Source: Microbacterium karelineae (lineage in GTDB: Bacteria; Actinomycetota; Actinomycetes; Actinomycetales; Microbacteriaceae). Taken from it: 64,000 nt of DNA. Below are positions 12,061 to 20,848 of this stretch, piece after piece. Location of the stretch: contig NZ_WFIX01000175.1 in NCBI RefSeq assembly GCF_009745985.1, positions 488,109 through 552,108 of the forward strand, written 5' to 3'. The notes under the pieces were generated by a model. That model saw only the letters and a program-made list of their open reading frames with translations, did not search any database and was not told where the DNA came from. The translations under genes were made by a program, and so were the position numbers. Each line of letters begins with the position of its first letter. Within the stretch, counting starts at the first letter, position 1.

Positions 12061-13393
12061 GCGCGTGCCCGGCCAGACACCCGCCGGGTACTCCGATCAC
12101 GACACGCAGCGCTTCGTCACCGAGCGGCACCGCTCCGCCCGCGGCCACTTCGCCCGCGACCGCGCGCGCGTGCTGCACTCGGCCGCGCTGCGCCGGCTCG
12201 CCGCGAAGACGCAGGTGCTCAGCCCCGCGAGCGACGCCGACTTCGCCCGCAACCGCCTCACCCACTCCCTCGAGGTCGCCCAGGTCGGTCGCGAGCTGGC
12301 GATGGCGCTCGGCCTCGACGAGGACGTCGTCGACGCGGCCTGCCTGAGCCACGACCTCGGCCATCCGCCGTTCGGCCACAACGGCGAGAAGGCGCTCAAC
12401 GCGTGGGCCGCGGACATCGGCGGCTTCGAGGGCAACGCCCAGTCGCTGCGCATCCTCACGCGCCTCGAGGCGAAGGTGCTCGACGGCGAGACGTCGGTGG
12501 GCCTCAACCTCACGCGCGCGACGCTCGATGCGACGTGCAAGTATCCCTGGACGATCGACGAGCCGGTGCCCGATCCGGGCGGCCGCCTGAAGTTCGGCGT
12601 GTACCCCGAGGACGAGGAGATCTACCGCTGGATGCGCGAGGGCGCCCCCGAGCGGGTGCGCTGCATCGAGGCGGAGGTCATGGATCTCTCCGACGACATC
12701 GCCTACTCGGTGCACGACTTCGAGGACGCCGTCGTCAACGGGTACGTCGACGTCGCGCTGCTCGCGGATCCGATCGAGCATCACCCGCTCGTCGGGAAGA
12801 TCCAGGCGTGGGTCGGATACGACTACAGCCGCGAGGAGCTCGCCGACGCGCTGTACCGCCTCACCCGCCTGCCGATGTGGCTGACGTCGTTCGACCGCTC
12901 GCGTCAGGCGCTCGCCCGCCTGAAGAACCTCACGAGCGACCTCATCGGGCGCTTCGCGAGCTCGGCCGTCGCGTCGACGCGGGCCGCGTATCCGGCCGAG
13001 ACGCTCACGCGCTACGGCGCGCATGTCGTCGTGCCGCGCGATGTCGAGGTCGAGATCGCCGTGCTCAAGGGCATCATGGGCGCGTCGATCGTCACGATCG
13101 ACGCGCGGCGCAGCGTGTACGCCGAGCAGCGGCGCGTGCTCACCCGCATCGCCGACGCGCTCTGGGCGGCCGACACGCTGTGGTCGTCGGGCGCAGACCA
13201 GCTCGATCCGGCCTTCGCCGCGGACTTCGTGCATGCCGCGACAGACGCCGAACGCAAGCGCGTCATCGTGGACCAGGTCGCGAGCCTCACCGATCAGTCC
13301 GCGGTCGCGTGGCACGCGCGCCTCGTGGGCGACATCGACCCGGCGGAGGTCGGCATCCGGATGCGGGCCGCGCAACCGGCCGAGGCGCTCTGA
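12050..13393 (+). CDS. dgt: Deoxyguanosinetriphosphate triphosphohydrolase-like protein
   Basis: 447 aa HD-domain enzyme that removes triphosphate from dNTPs. The metal-binding residues lie in 'RNRLTHSLEVAQ' and 'CLSHDLGHPPFGHNGE', and a later conserved element is 'DLSDDIAYSVHDFED'. GTG at 12050 chosen: it overlaps dusB by 11 nt, has ggag about 10 nt upstream, and gives the family N-terminus. The stop shares one base with the dnaG ATG. dusB-dgt-dnaG is a standard actinobacterial order. Confidence 0.93.
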   Translation: MAGERVPGQTPAGYSDHDTQRFVTERHRSARGHFARDRARVLHSAALRRLAAKTQVLSPASDADFARNRLTHSLEVAQVGRELAMALGLDEDVVDAACLSHDLGHPPFGHNGEKALNAWAADIGGFEGNAQSLRILTRLEAKVLDGETSVGLNLTRATLDATCKYPWTIDEPVPDPGGRLKFGVYPEDEEIYRWMREGAPERVRCIEAEVMDLSDDIAYSVHDFEDAVVNGYVDVALLADPIEHHPLVGKIQAWVGYDYSREELADALYRLTRLPMWLTSFDRSRQALARLKNLTSDLIGRFASSAVASTRAAYPAETLTRYGAHVVVPRDVEVEIAVLKGIMGASIVTIDARRSVYAEQRRVLTRIADALWAADTLWSSGADQLDPAFAADFVHAATDAERKRVIVDQVASLTDQSAVAWHARLVGDIDPAEVGIRMRAAQPAEAL

Positions 13394-15237
13394 TGCCGCG
13401 GATCCGGCAGGCCGACATCGACGAGGTGAAGGCCCGCACCAACATCGCCGACATCATCGGCGAGCGCGTCGCGCTCAAGTCGGCCGGCATCGGCTCGCTC
13501 AAGGGCCTGTGCCCGTTCCATGATGAGAAGAGCCCGAGCTTCAATGTGCGGCCGAGTCAGGGGTTCTACCACTGCTTCGGCTGCGGCGAGTCGGGCGACG
13601 TCTACACCTTCCTGCGCGAGATGGATCACCTCACCTTCGCGGAGGCCGTCGAGAAGGTCGCGCAGCGCATCGGCTTCCAGCTGACGTACGAGGAGGGCGG
13701 GCCGGCGCCCGAGACGAGCGGCCGCACGCGCCTGTACGCGGCGCACACGCAGGCGGCGGCGTACTTCCGTCAGCAGCTCCTCTCGCCCGAGGCCGAGCAG
13801 GCGCGGGCGTTCCTCGGCCAGCGCGGCTTCGATCCGGGCGCGGCCTCGCACTTCGGAGTCGGATACGCGCCGAAGGGGTGGGACGGACTCCTCACCCACC
13901 TGACGGGCCAGGGGTTCTCGCGCGACGAACTCGTGACGGCGGGCCTCGTGTCGACGAACCAGCGCGGGGGCGTGTACGACCGCTTCCGAGGCCGCCTCGT
14001 CTGGCCGATCCGCGACGTGTCGGGGCAGACCATCGGCTTCGGCGCGCGCCGCCTCTTCGACGACGACAAGGGGCCGAAGTACCTCAACACCCCCGAGACG
14101 CCGATCTACAAGAAGAACCAGGTGCTGTACGGCCTCGACCTCGCCAAGCGAGACATCTCCCGCGGCGACCCGAAGCGCGTGATCGTGGTCGAGGGCTACA
14201 CGGACGTGATGGCGTGCCATCTCGCGGGCCTCACGACGGCGGTCGCGACGTGCGGCACCGCGTTCGGCAGCGAGCACATCCGCACGCTGCGCCGTGTGAT
14301 GGGCGACGACTCCGCCACGGGCGAGGTGATCTTCACCTTCGACGGCGACGAGGCGGGGCAGAAGGCCGCGCTGCGCGCATTCGCCGACGCCGACCGCTTC
14401 TCGGCGCAGACGTTCGTCGCGGTCGCACCCGACGGGCTGGATCCGTGCGATCTGCGGCTGCAGCGCGGCGACGCGGCCGTACGCTCGCTCCTGGACCACC
14501 GCGCGCCGATGTTCGAGTTCGTCATCGACCGGAAGCTCGCGGGCTTCCCCCTGACGAGCGTCGAGGGTCGCGTGGGTGCGCTGCGGGCGGCGGCCCCGAT
14601 CGTCGCGGAGATCCGCGACCGCCTGATCCGTCCCGGATACGAGCGGGTGCTCGCCCAGCGGCTCGGCATGGATCCGACGGACGTGCATCGCGAGGTCGAG
14701 AGCGCGGCCCGTGGCGAGTCCCGGCGCGAGGAGCGCGCCGCGCCGGCGGACGCGGGATCCGCGGCACGACCCGCGACGACGCTCGCGTCGCTTCCCCGTA
14801 CGCGCGACGTCGCGATCGAACGCGACGCGCTCACGGGGATCCTGCAGTACGGTCACCGCATCGATGCCGCGCTCCTGCAGCGCGCGCTCCACGCGGCCTT
14901 CCGCACGCCGGCGCTCGACGCCGTGCGCGGCGCGATCGCGTCGGTCGACCGCACGAAGCCGGGGTGGGGGCAGGCCGCGATCGATCAGCTGCCGCAGGCG
15001 CTGCGTCAGCTGGGCGGCGAGGTGCTCATGCGCGACTTCCCCGCGCGCGACGAAGAGCATGCGGCGCTCTCGGCCAACGATCTGTGCCGCCGGATCATCG
15101 TGCGCGCGCTCGACGCCGAGAAGCAGGAGCTGCTCGGGGCCGTACAGCGCGTGCAGCCCGAGTCGGAGGAGGGGCGGGCCGTGCGCATCCGATTGCGGGA
15201 TCTCGACCAGGAACGGCGCCGTCTCGTCGACGAGTGA
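13393..15237 (+). CDS. dnaG: DNA primase DnaG
   Basis: 614 aa; makes RNA primers at the replication fork. The CHC2 zinc-binding domain is complete ('CPFHDEKSPSFNV' then 'YHCFGCGESGDV', about residues 40-65). The catalytic core and TOPRIM domain follow, with 'VIVVEGYTDVMA' near 260 and 'FTFDGDEAGQKAA' near 317. The C-terminal helicase-interaction region is Arg/Glu-rich. It starts in the dgt stop (TGATG), so it is translationally coupled. Confidence 0.96.
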   Translation: MPRIRQADIDEVKARTNIADIIGERVALKSAGIGSLKGLCPFHDEKSPSFNVRPSQGFYHCFGCGESGDVYTFLREMDHLTFAEAVEKVAQRIGFQLTYEEGGPAPETSGRTRLYAAHTQAAAYFRQQLLSPEAEQARAFLGQRGFDPGAASHFGVGYAPKGWDGLLTHLTGQGFSRDELVTAGLVSTNQRGGVYDRFRGRLVWPIRDVSGQTIGFGARRLFDDDKGPKYLNTPETPIYKKNQVLYGLDLAKRDISRGDPKRVIVVEGYTDVMACHLAGLTTAVATCGTAFGSEHIRTLRRVMGDDSATGEVIFTFDGDEAGQKAALRAFADADRFSAQTFVAVAPDGLDPCDLRLQRGDAAVRSLLDHRAPMFEFVIDRKLAGFPLTSVEGRVGALRAAAPIVAEIRDRLIRPGYERVLAQRLGMDPTDVHREVESAARGESRREERAAPADAGSAARPATTLASLPRTRDVAIERDALTGILQYGHRIDAALLQRALHAAFRTPALDAVRGAIASVDRTKPGWGQAAIDQLPQALRQLGGEVLMRDFPARDEEHAALSANDLCRRIIVRALDAEKQELLGAVQRVQPESEEGRAVRIRLRDLDQERRRLVDE

Positions 15238-15252
15238 GGGCAGGATGGAACC

Positions 15253-16035
15253 ATGCGCATTCCCGAGCTGACCGATTGGGCTGTCCGCGCCGATGACCTG
15301 AGCGTCTCGCGGGGCCGGGGGCCCGACGCAGTGCGTGCCGTCGACGGCGTCACCGCGGAGCTGCCGTACAGCGGCGCCCTCTGTGTATCGGGGTCGACCG
15401 GATCGGGGAAGTCGTCGCTCGCGGCGGCTCTCGCCGGTGGGCGGCGCGACACGCGGATCGTCGGCGGTTCGGCGACGGTGTGCGGCGTCTCTGCGCGGCG
15501 ACCGGGGAGGGCGCGCAGTGTGCTGACCTACCGCGTCGGGTACCTCTCTCAGGACGCCGGCCCGGGGCTGGATCCCGACCTCACGGTGGGCGAGTCGATC
15601 GTGCTGCCGATCGTCGCGCGCGAGCCGAAGGTCGCCCGGCGCGGCCTCGAGGTGCGCGTGTCGAACCTGCTCGACGAGGTGCGGCTGCCGCTCGGCGCCT
15701 CCGGCAAGTTCCCGCACGAACTGAGCGCGGGCATGCGGCAGCGCGTCGCGCTCGCGCGCGCCCTCGTGATGGATCCGCGCCTCCTCATCGCCGACGAGCC
15801 GCTGACGGGCATCGACGTCGAGGTACGGCATGTCGTGCGCGATGCGATCCTGCGCCGGCGCGCGGAGTGGGGCATGGCGGCGTTCGTCGTGACGAACGAC
15901 TCGGCCTTCGCCGACGAGATCGGCGCCGACCGGATCGTCCTCGACCAGGGATCCGTCGTCACGACGCGGCGCGCGGGGGAGGACCCCATCGTCACGCCGG
16001 GGGCGGAGGACGCCCTCGCCTTCCTGGAGGCGTGA
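15253..16035 (+). CDS. ABC transporter ATP-binding protein without partner permease
   Basis: 260 aa. Walker A is 'GSTGSGKS' (residues about 47-54), the signature is 'LSAGMRQRVALARALVMDP', and Walker B is 'LLIADEPLTGID'. The 'KFPHELSAGMRQRVALA' surroundings resemble oligopeptide/nickel-type ATPases. No membrane subunit or binding protein lies on either side; dnaG is upstream and tRNA-Asn downstream. It is 15 nt after dnaG and probably in the same transcript. Substrate unknown. Confidence 0.85.
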   Translation: MRIPELTDWAVRADDLSVSRGRGPDAVRAVDGVTAELPYSGALCVSGSTGSGKSSLAAALAGGRRDTRIVGGSATVCGVSARRPGRARSVLTYRVGYLSQDAGPGLDPDLTVGESIVLPIVAREPKVARRGLEVRVSNLLDEVRLPLGASGKFPHELSAGMRQRVALARALVMDPRLLIADEPLTGIDVEVRHVVRDAILRRRAEWGMAAFVVTNDSAFADEIGADRIVLDQGSVVTTRRAGEDPIVTPGAEDALAFLEA

Positions 16036-16132
16036 CGGCGCCGACGCGACGCGCCCGGATGCAGGCCCGGTTTCGAAGACGGCGCGTGCGTTTGCTAAGC
16101 TGTTCGAGTTGCGCGACGCGCAGCGGGAATGA

Positions 16133-16204
16133 TCCTCGGTAGCTCAACGGCAGAGCAGCCGGCTGTTAACCGGCAGGTTATTGGTTCGAATCCAATCCGG
16201 GGAG
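16133..16204 (+). tRNA. tRNA-Asn (GTT)
   Basis: 72-nt cloverleaf. The acceptor stem pairs TCCTCGG with CCGGGGA (one G-T pair), the anticodon stem is gccgg/ccggc, and the loop CTGTTAA gives anticodon GTT. The T-loop reads TTCGAAT. The discriminator base is G; CCA is not encoded. A TAAGCT -10 lies at 16095. Confidence 0.95.
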
Positions 16205-16210
16205 CGAACA

Positions 16211-16240
16211 GGCCTCCACCCTTCGGGGTGGGGGCCTTCT
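16211..16240 (+). terminator. Rho-independent terminator after tRNA-Asn
   Basis: 11-bp stem 16211-16221 / 16226-16236 with a ttcg tetraloop and one T-G pair, followed by ttct. Confidence 0.8.
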
Positions 16241-16385
16241 CCGTATCCGGCGAGATTCCGCGGGCTGCGACGCGGCGCGTTCAGAAATCCTGTCTCGCAG
16301 TCTTTCTGATGGACACGAGCGGAGGATCCGCCGACTCCGGTGCGCAGAAAGCCAGTGATCGCCGCCTTCTACTGGACTTCTTCGC

Positions 16386-16415
16386 TTGCCGCGGTGAGCC
16401 GCACGCGCCTACGAT
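16386..16415 (+). promoter_or_regulatory. Promoter of the agmatinase operon
   Basis: TTGCCG (16386-16391), an 18-nt spacer and TACGAT (16410-16415) give a plausible sigma-A promoter about 30 nt before the ATG at 16447. Upstream lie two inverted repeats: TCAGAAA/TTTCTGA at 16281/16303, and CCAGT/ACTGG at 16352/16371, the second spanning the DNA just before the -35. They are candidate regulator sites. The rest of 16241-16385 shows nothing else. Confidence 0.5.
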
Positions 16416-16446
16416 CCGGGGAGATCCGATACCAGGAGGCTCCGCC

Positions 16447-17394
16447 ATGACCGATCCCATCGGCCCCGTCGACGCATCCGTCGTCCCTCGCTATGCGGGC
16501 ATCGCCACCTTCGCGCGCCTGCCCCGCATCGACGAGGTCGACCGCGCAGACATCGCCGTCGTCGGCGTTCCCTTCGACAGCGGCGTGAGCTATCGGCCGG
16601 GCGCGCGATTCGGTCCGTCCCATGTGCGGGAGGCGTCGCGCCTCCTGCGCCCGTTCAACCCCGCGCAGGGCGTGGCGCCGTTCGCGTCGCAGCAGGTCGT
16701 CGACGCGGGCGACATCGCTGTGAACCCCTTCGACATCGACGACGCGATCCGCGCGGTCGACGAGGCGGCGACCGCGCTGCGTGCGGGAGGCACCCGGCTG
16801 GTGGCGCTCGGCGGTGATCACACGATCGCCCTGCCGCTCCTGCGCTCCGTCGCCCGCGACCACGGCCCCGTCGCGGTGATCCACTTCGACGCCCACCTCG
16901 ACACGTGGGACACCTACTTCGGCGCACCCGTCACGCACGGAACGCCGTTCCGCCGCGCGAGCGAAGAGGGCCTCATCGATCGGACCGCGAGCGTGCACGT
17001 CGGCACGCGCGGCCCCCTGTACGGGGAGTCGGATCTGCTCGACGACGAGCGCCTGGGGTTCGCGATCGTGACGAGCGAACAGATCGAGGAGGACGGCGTC
17101 GAACGCGCGATCGAGCGGATCCTGTCCCGCGTCGGCGACGCGCCCGTCTACATCTCGATCGACATCGACGTCCTCGACCCCGCCCACGCGCCGGGCACGG
17201 GAACCCCTGAGGCCGGCGGGCTCACCTCGCGCGAGCTGCTGCGCATCGTGCGCGCCCTCGCCGGTCGCCCCATCGTCGGGGCCGACGTCGTCGAGGTCGC
17301 CCCCGCATATGACCACGCGCAGCTCACAGCCGTCGCGGCCTCTCACCTCGCGTACGAGCTCATCAGCGCGATGGCGCCCAGGGAGACGCGATGA
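16447..17394 (+). CDS. Agmatinase / guanidino-acid ureohydrolase family protein
   Basis: 315 aa, binuclear Mn (ureohydrolase) family that cleaves urea from guanidino compounds such as agmatine, guanidinobutyrate or guanidinopropionate. Metal-binding motifs are complete: GGDHT (about 120-124), DAHLDTW (about 147-153) and SIDIDVLDP (about 236-244). '[12 protein letters not shown]' is also conserved. The ATG has a strong aggagg 7 nt upstream. It overlaps the next gene by 4 nt and is followed by an NCS1 permease and a facing Lrp-type regulator, suggesting a catabolic unit for an imported guanidino compound. Exact substrate cannot be read from sequence. Confidence 0.88.
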   Translation: MTDPIGPVDASVVPRYAGIATFARLPRIDEVDRADIAVVGVPFDSGVSYRPGARFGPSHVREASRLLRPFNPAQGVAPFASQQVVDAGDIAVNPFDIDDAIRAVDEAATALRAGGTRLVALGGDHTIALPLLRSVARDHGPVAVIHFDAHLDTWDTYFGAPVTHGTPFRRASEEGLIDRTASVHVGTRGPLYGESDLLDDERLGFAIVTSEQIEEDGVERAIERILSRVGDAPVYISIDIDVLDPAHAPGTGTPEAGGLTSRELLRIVRALAGRPIVGADVVEVAPAYDHAQLTAVAASHLAYELISAMAPRETR

Positions 17395-17795
17395 GCATCC
17401 GGACGCCCGGCGCGGCGGAGGTGCGCGCCGCCGCCGCGGCCATCGTCGACGCGTTCGCTGCGAACGACGGCGAGCGCTACTTCGCAGCCTTCGCCCGCGA
17501 CGCCGCCTTCGTCTTCCATCCCGAGCCCGCCCGGCTCGACGACAGGGCGAGCTATGAACGGCTCTGGGAGTCGTGGCGCGAGAGCGGCTGGGCCGTCGTC
17601 GCCTGCGACTCGGAGGACGTCCTCGTGCAGGCCTTCCCCGGCGGCGCCGTCTTCAGCCACACCGTCGCGACGCGCATCAGGACCGCCGACGGCGAGGAGG
17701 CCTATCGCGAGCGCGAGAGCATCGTCTTCCGCATCGACGACGATCGCCTGGTCGCCGTCCACGAGCACCTCTCGGCGATCTCCTCCGCCGAGTGA
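17391..17795 (+). CDS. NTF2-like / SnoaL-like domain protein
   Basis: 134 aa, the size of a single cone-shaped NTF2-like domain. It has the usual pattern: a helical start with '[21 protein letters not shown]', then '[21 protein letters not shown]', then alternating strands ending in '[10 protein letters not shown]'. Such proteins are isomerases, hydrolases or binding folds; no catalytic residue set is certain here. Overlap of 4 nt with the ureohydrolase points to a shared job, perhaps on the product of that enzyme. Confidence 0.75.
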   Translation: MSIRTPGAAEVRAAAAAIVDAFAANDGERYFAAFARDAAFVFHPEPARLDDRASYERLWESWRESGWAVVACDSEDVLVQAFPGGAVFSHTVATRIRTADGEEAYRERESIVFRIDDDRLVAVHEHLSAISSAE

Positions 17796-17814
17796 CCCCC
17801 CAGACAAGGAGACG

Positions 17815-19170
17815 ATGATGTCATCCGAACGCAGGCGCGAAACCCCCGCTGACGCCACCGGACCCGTCACGGGCACGCTCGCGACGCCGAGAGTCGGCAT
17901 GATCTGGCTCGCCGCCAATCTCGTCGTGACGACGCTGCTCACGGGCACGCTCTTCGTGCCCGGCATCGACTACGGCGGCGCGATCGCGATGATCGTCGTC
18001 GGCACGCTCGCCGGTGCCGCGGTCCTCGCGGCCGTCGGGAACATCGGCACACGCACGGGACTGCCCACCATGGCGCTCACGCGCGGATCCTTCGGCACGC
18101 GCGGAAGCCTGCTGCCCCTCGCGGCGAACGTCTTCGTCCTCATGGGGTGGAGCTGGGTGCAGGCGATGCTCGCGGGCGTCACAGTCGACGCCCTCGTCTC
18201 GCAGCTGACCGGCTACTCGAACCCCGTGCTGTTCTCGGTCCTGTGCCAGGCGATCGTGGTCGTGCTCGCGATCTTCGGCCACGAGGGGATCGCCCGCGTC
18301 GAGCCCTGGCTCGCGGTGCTCATGCTCGTCGTCATCGGGTGGATGTTCATCCAGGGGTTCCGCGCGTTCCCGCCCGCAGAGTACTTCGAGATCCGGCCCA
18401 CCGGCGAGCTCACGCACGTGTTCGTGCTCGACATCGTCATCGCGACGGCGATCTCGTGGACCGTGCTCTCGGCCGACTTCAACCGGCTCGCGCGCACCTC
18501 GCGGGCGGGGATCGTCGGATCCGTCGCGGGCTACGCGACCTCGACGATCGTGTCGATGTCGCTCGGCGCGACGGCGTTCGCGTACATCCTGCTCTCAGGC
18601 ACGGACGCCGCCCAGTTCGACCCGACTGCACTCGTCACCGCATTCGGTGCTCCGATCGCGATCGTGATCTTCATCTCGGTCATGGCGACGAACACGATGG
18701 TCGTGTACGGCATGACGACGTCCGTCATGAACTCGCTTCCGGGCCGCCAGCCGCGCTTCCTGCCCACGGCGCTCGTACTCGGCGCCGTCTCGATCGCAGG
18801 CTCGATGTGGCTCGCGCTGCTCGACCAGTTCACGACCTTCCTCGTGATGATCGGCGCGTTCTTCGTGCCGGTGTTCGCGATCATGATCGTGGACTATTAC
18901 ATCATCCGACGCTCGTCATACAGCGCGGACATCCTCCGCGCGACGGGCGGCCGCTACTGGTTCGTGGGCGGAGTGAACCCGATCGCGATCGCGGCCTGGC
19001 TCGTCGGCGCCGTCGTGTCGTACCTGCTCACGTATGTGTGGCCGAGCCCCATCGGGGCGACGGCGGCGGCCTTCGTCGTGACGTTCCTGATCTACCTCGC
19101 GGCGATGCTCCCGTTCCGTGCGCGGTCGCACACAGAACGCAGCGTGCACCTCGCCGCGGTGCCGGACTGA
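17815..19170 (+). CDS. NCS1-family purine/cytosine permease-like transporter
   Basis: 451 aa with about 12 hydrophobic segments. The N-terminal 'GTRTGLPTMALTRGSFGTRGS' region (TM2-TM3 loop) is the NCS1 fingerprint. Other NCS1 features are 'DFNRLAR' in the central loop and 'FFVPVFAIMIVDYY' near the end. NCS1 proteins import nucleobases, thiamine, hydantoins or related compounds; next to a ureohydrolase the substrate may instead be a guanidino compound. aaggaga lies 6 nt before the ATG; a second ATG follows immediately and could also be used. Confidence 0.88.
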   Translation: MMSSERRRETPADATGPVTGTLATPRVGMIWLAANLVVTTLLTGTLFVPGIDYGGAIAMIVVGTLAGAAVLAAVGNIGTRTGLPTMALTRGSFGTRGSLLPLAANVFVLMGWSWVQAMLAGVTVDALVSQLTGYSNPVLFSVLCQAIVVVLAIFGHEGIARVEPWLAVLMLVVIGWMFIQGFRAFPPAEYFEIRPTGELTHVFVLDIVIATAISWTVLSADFNRLARTSRAGIVGSVAGYATSTIVSMSLGATAFAYILLSGTDAAQFDPTALVTAFGAPIAIVIFISVMATNTMVVYGMTTSVMNSLPGRQPRFLPTALVLGAVSIAGSMWLALLDQFTTFLVMIGAFFVPVFAIMIVDYYIIRRSSYSADILRATGGRYWFVGGVNPIAIAAWLVGAVVSYLLTYVWPSPIGATAAAFVVTFLIYLAAMLPFRARSHTERSVHLAAVPD

Positions 19171-19174
19171 CGCA

Positions 19175-19203
19175 CGGCCCGCCGCTCATGCGCCGGCGGG
19201 CCG
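19175..19203. terminator. Bidirectional terminator hairpin
   Basis: A 10-bp GC stem, 19175-19184 / 19194-19203, sits between and over the ends of the convergent permease and regulator genes. There is no T-tract on either side. Confidence 0.5.
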
Positions 19204-20079
19204 CAGGGCGCGGGCGTAATCCTCCTTCAGGACCGCGAGGTGGAGCCAGGTCTCGACCCGCGCCACGCCGGGCAGGGAACGGAGGCGCTCGAGGCTCTCG
19301 AACAGCGCACCGGCCGTCGGCCCGACGAGCGTCGCGACCGCATCGAACCTCCCGAGCGTCCGGGCCGCGAAATCGACTCCGCGGTCCTCGCGGAGTGCGT
19401 CGAGCACCGCCTCGTCGTCGGCGTCGAGGGTGAGCCCGACGCCCATCGAGAGCTGGCGATGCGCGAGGCCGCGCGCCTCGACGGCGCTGATGGTGATGAC
19501 GCCGCCGGTGACGAGGCGGCGGACACGCGTGGTGACGGCGGACGGAGACAGGCGCACGGCCTCGCCGAGCGCGCGGTAGCTCATCCTGCCGTCGCGTTGA
19601 AGCAGCTCGATGAGCGACATGTCGGTGTCGTCGATCACCAGGTCGCCCCGGTACTCCGATACGAAGAAGCCCTTGATGACCGCGACGTAGATGAGCGTGC
19701 TGATGTCGGTGACGTCTGGCAGCCTGCGGATCTCGGCGAGGAGCGCGTGGAGATCCGGCGTCGAGGCCGCGCGCACCTCGGTCACGAGGTCGAATGCGCC
19801 CCCGACGGCGGAGACGAGGACGGTCTCGGAGACACCGCGCAGATGCGCGGCGACCGGCTCGACCGATCCGTCCGTGCGGATCGACACGTGCGCGAGCACG
19901 TGGTGACCCAGGAAGGCGGGATCGACAGCGGCGACCACCCGCACGGCGCCGCCTGCCAGCAGCTCGTGCAGGCGAGCCGAGACCGTGGCGCGAGAGTGCC
20001 CCAGGCGCATCGACAGCGCGTGGATGCTCGCACGGCCGTCCTCCTGCAGCGCCCGGATCAGGTCCGCGTCGAGGTCCAT
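19186..20079 (-). CDS. Tandem Lrp/AsnC family transcriptional regulator
   Basis: 297 aa, twice the length of a usual Lrp protein, with two complete units in one chain. HTH 1 is about residues 1-60 ('ASIHALSMRLGHSRATVSARLHEL' region) and RAM 1 about 65-140. HTH 2 is about 150-205 ('MSYRALGEAVRLSPSAVTTRV') and RAM 2 about 210-290. Lrp-type proteins sense amino acids or related compounds. It converges on the ureohydrolase-NTF2-NCS1 operon and probably controls it. ATG at 20079 has aaggag 9 nt upstream; an upstream in-frame extension is not protein-like. Confidence 0.88.
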   Translation of the reverse strand: MDLDADLIRALQEDGRASIHALSMRLGHSRATVSARLHELLAGGAVRVVAAVDPAFLGHHVLAHVSIRTDGSVEPVAAHLRGVSETVLVSAVGGAFDLVTEVRAASTPDLHALLAEIRRLPDVTDISTLIYVAVIKGFFVSEYRGDLVIDDTDMSLIELLQRDGRMSYRALGEAVRLSPSAVTTRVRRLVTGGVITISAVEARGLAHRQLSMGVGLTLDADDEAVLDALREDRGVDFAARTLGRFDAVATLVGPTAGALFESLERLRSLPGVARVETWLHLAVLKEDYARALRPAGA

Positions 20080-20203
20080 CGTCCCCGGTCTCCTTCCCGG
20101 CACGGATCGCGCGCGATCCGGAACAGACCGCGAGTCTCGCGCGCCTGCCTCCGCGCGGCAGGGGCCCGCCATGCGGCGAGGCCCTGCCGCACGGTTCGCG
20201 GCG

Positions 20204-20740
20204 TCAGCGCGCGGCGCCTTCGAGGCTTCCCTCGACCTGCACGACCTCCATGCCGTTCGGGTCGGACGCCTCGAAGACGATGCACTGGATGACGTCGTCG
20301 CCGTCGGCCCACGACTCGGCGCTGGGGGAGTAGTAGCTGTACCAGAGCGCCTCCGACTCCTGGAACGGAACCCCGACGAACTTCTCGAACTCGGCGTCGC
20401 AGCGGGGGCCGGCGTCCTCCTCGATCGCGGCGTCGCCCGGCCATTCCTCGCCGAGGTCGAGCGAGTACTCGTAGTAGAACTCGTAGTCGTGCGGGTCGGC
20501 GCAGGGGACGATCTCGATGTCGTAGATCTCGTCGCCGGTCGCGTCGGGCTCGAGCAGGCAGTCGCCGACCTTGATGTCGAAGACCGATTCGGTGCCGCTC
20601 TCGGTGACCTCGTCCGTCTCGGCGTCGCGCTCGGCACCCCCGAGCAGGGAGCTGATGCTGCCGCACCCGGCGAGGGAGGCGGCGAGGAGGAGCGCGCCTC
20701 CGACGGCGGCGAATCGGGCGGCTCGGTGCTGAGAGAACAT
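20204..20740 (-). CDS. Putative lipoprotein with septum-formation-like domain
   Basis: 178 aa. The N-terminus is a lipoprotein signal with lipobox 'LAGC' (Cys26). The mature part is very acidic (Asp/Glu-rich) and contains the 'FDIKVGDCLLEP ... VPCADPHDYEFYYEY' pattern of the actinobacterial 'septum formation' family. It ends with 'QCIVFEASDPNGMEVVQVEGSL'. Four cysteines of the mature part may form disulfides outside the membrane. Function unknown. Stands alone between the Lrp gene and def. Confidence 0.8.
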   Translation of the reverse strand: MFSQHRAARFAAVGGALLLAASLAGCGSISSLLGGAERDAETDEVTESGTESVFDIKVGDCLLEPDATGDEIYDIEIVPCADPHDYEFYYEYSLDLGEEWPGDAAIEEDAGPRCDAEFEKFVGVPFQESEALWYSYYSPSAESWADGDDVIQCIVFEASDPNGMEVVQVEGSLEGAAR

Positions 20741-20848
20741 GCGGTATCCAGTCTGTGTCGCTGTGTCGTGGCGGGAGGGGACAGTCGCCCGCCGCGAGTG
20801 ACGTTACCGGATCCGGCGCTGGATGCCCCGTCGGAATCGTTCGGGCCC

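Noticed and set aside
16241-16446. Guanidine riboswitch before the ureohydrolase
   Set aside because: No known guanidine aptamer core seen, and the predicted transcription start leaves only about 25 nt of leader.
16129-16446. N-terminal extension of the ureohydrolase
   Set aside because: It would read through tRNA-Asn and its terminator; the ATG at 16447 has a strong ribosome-binding site.
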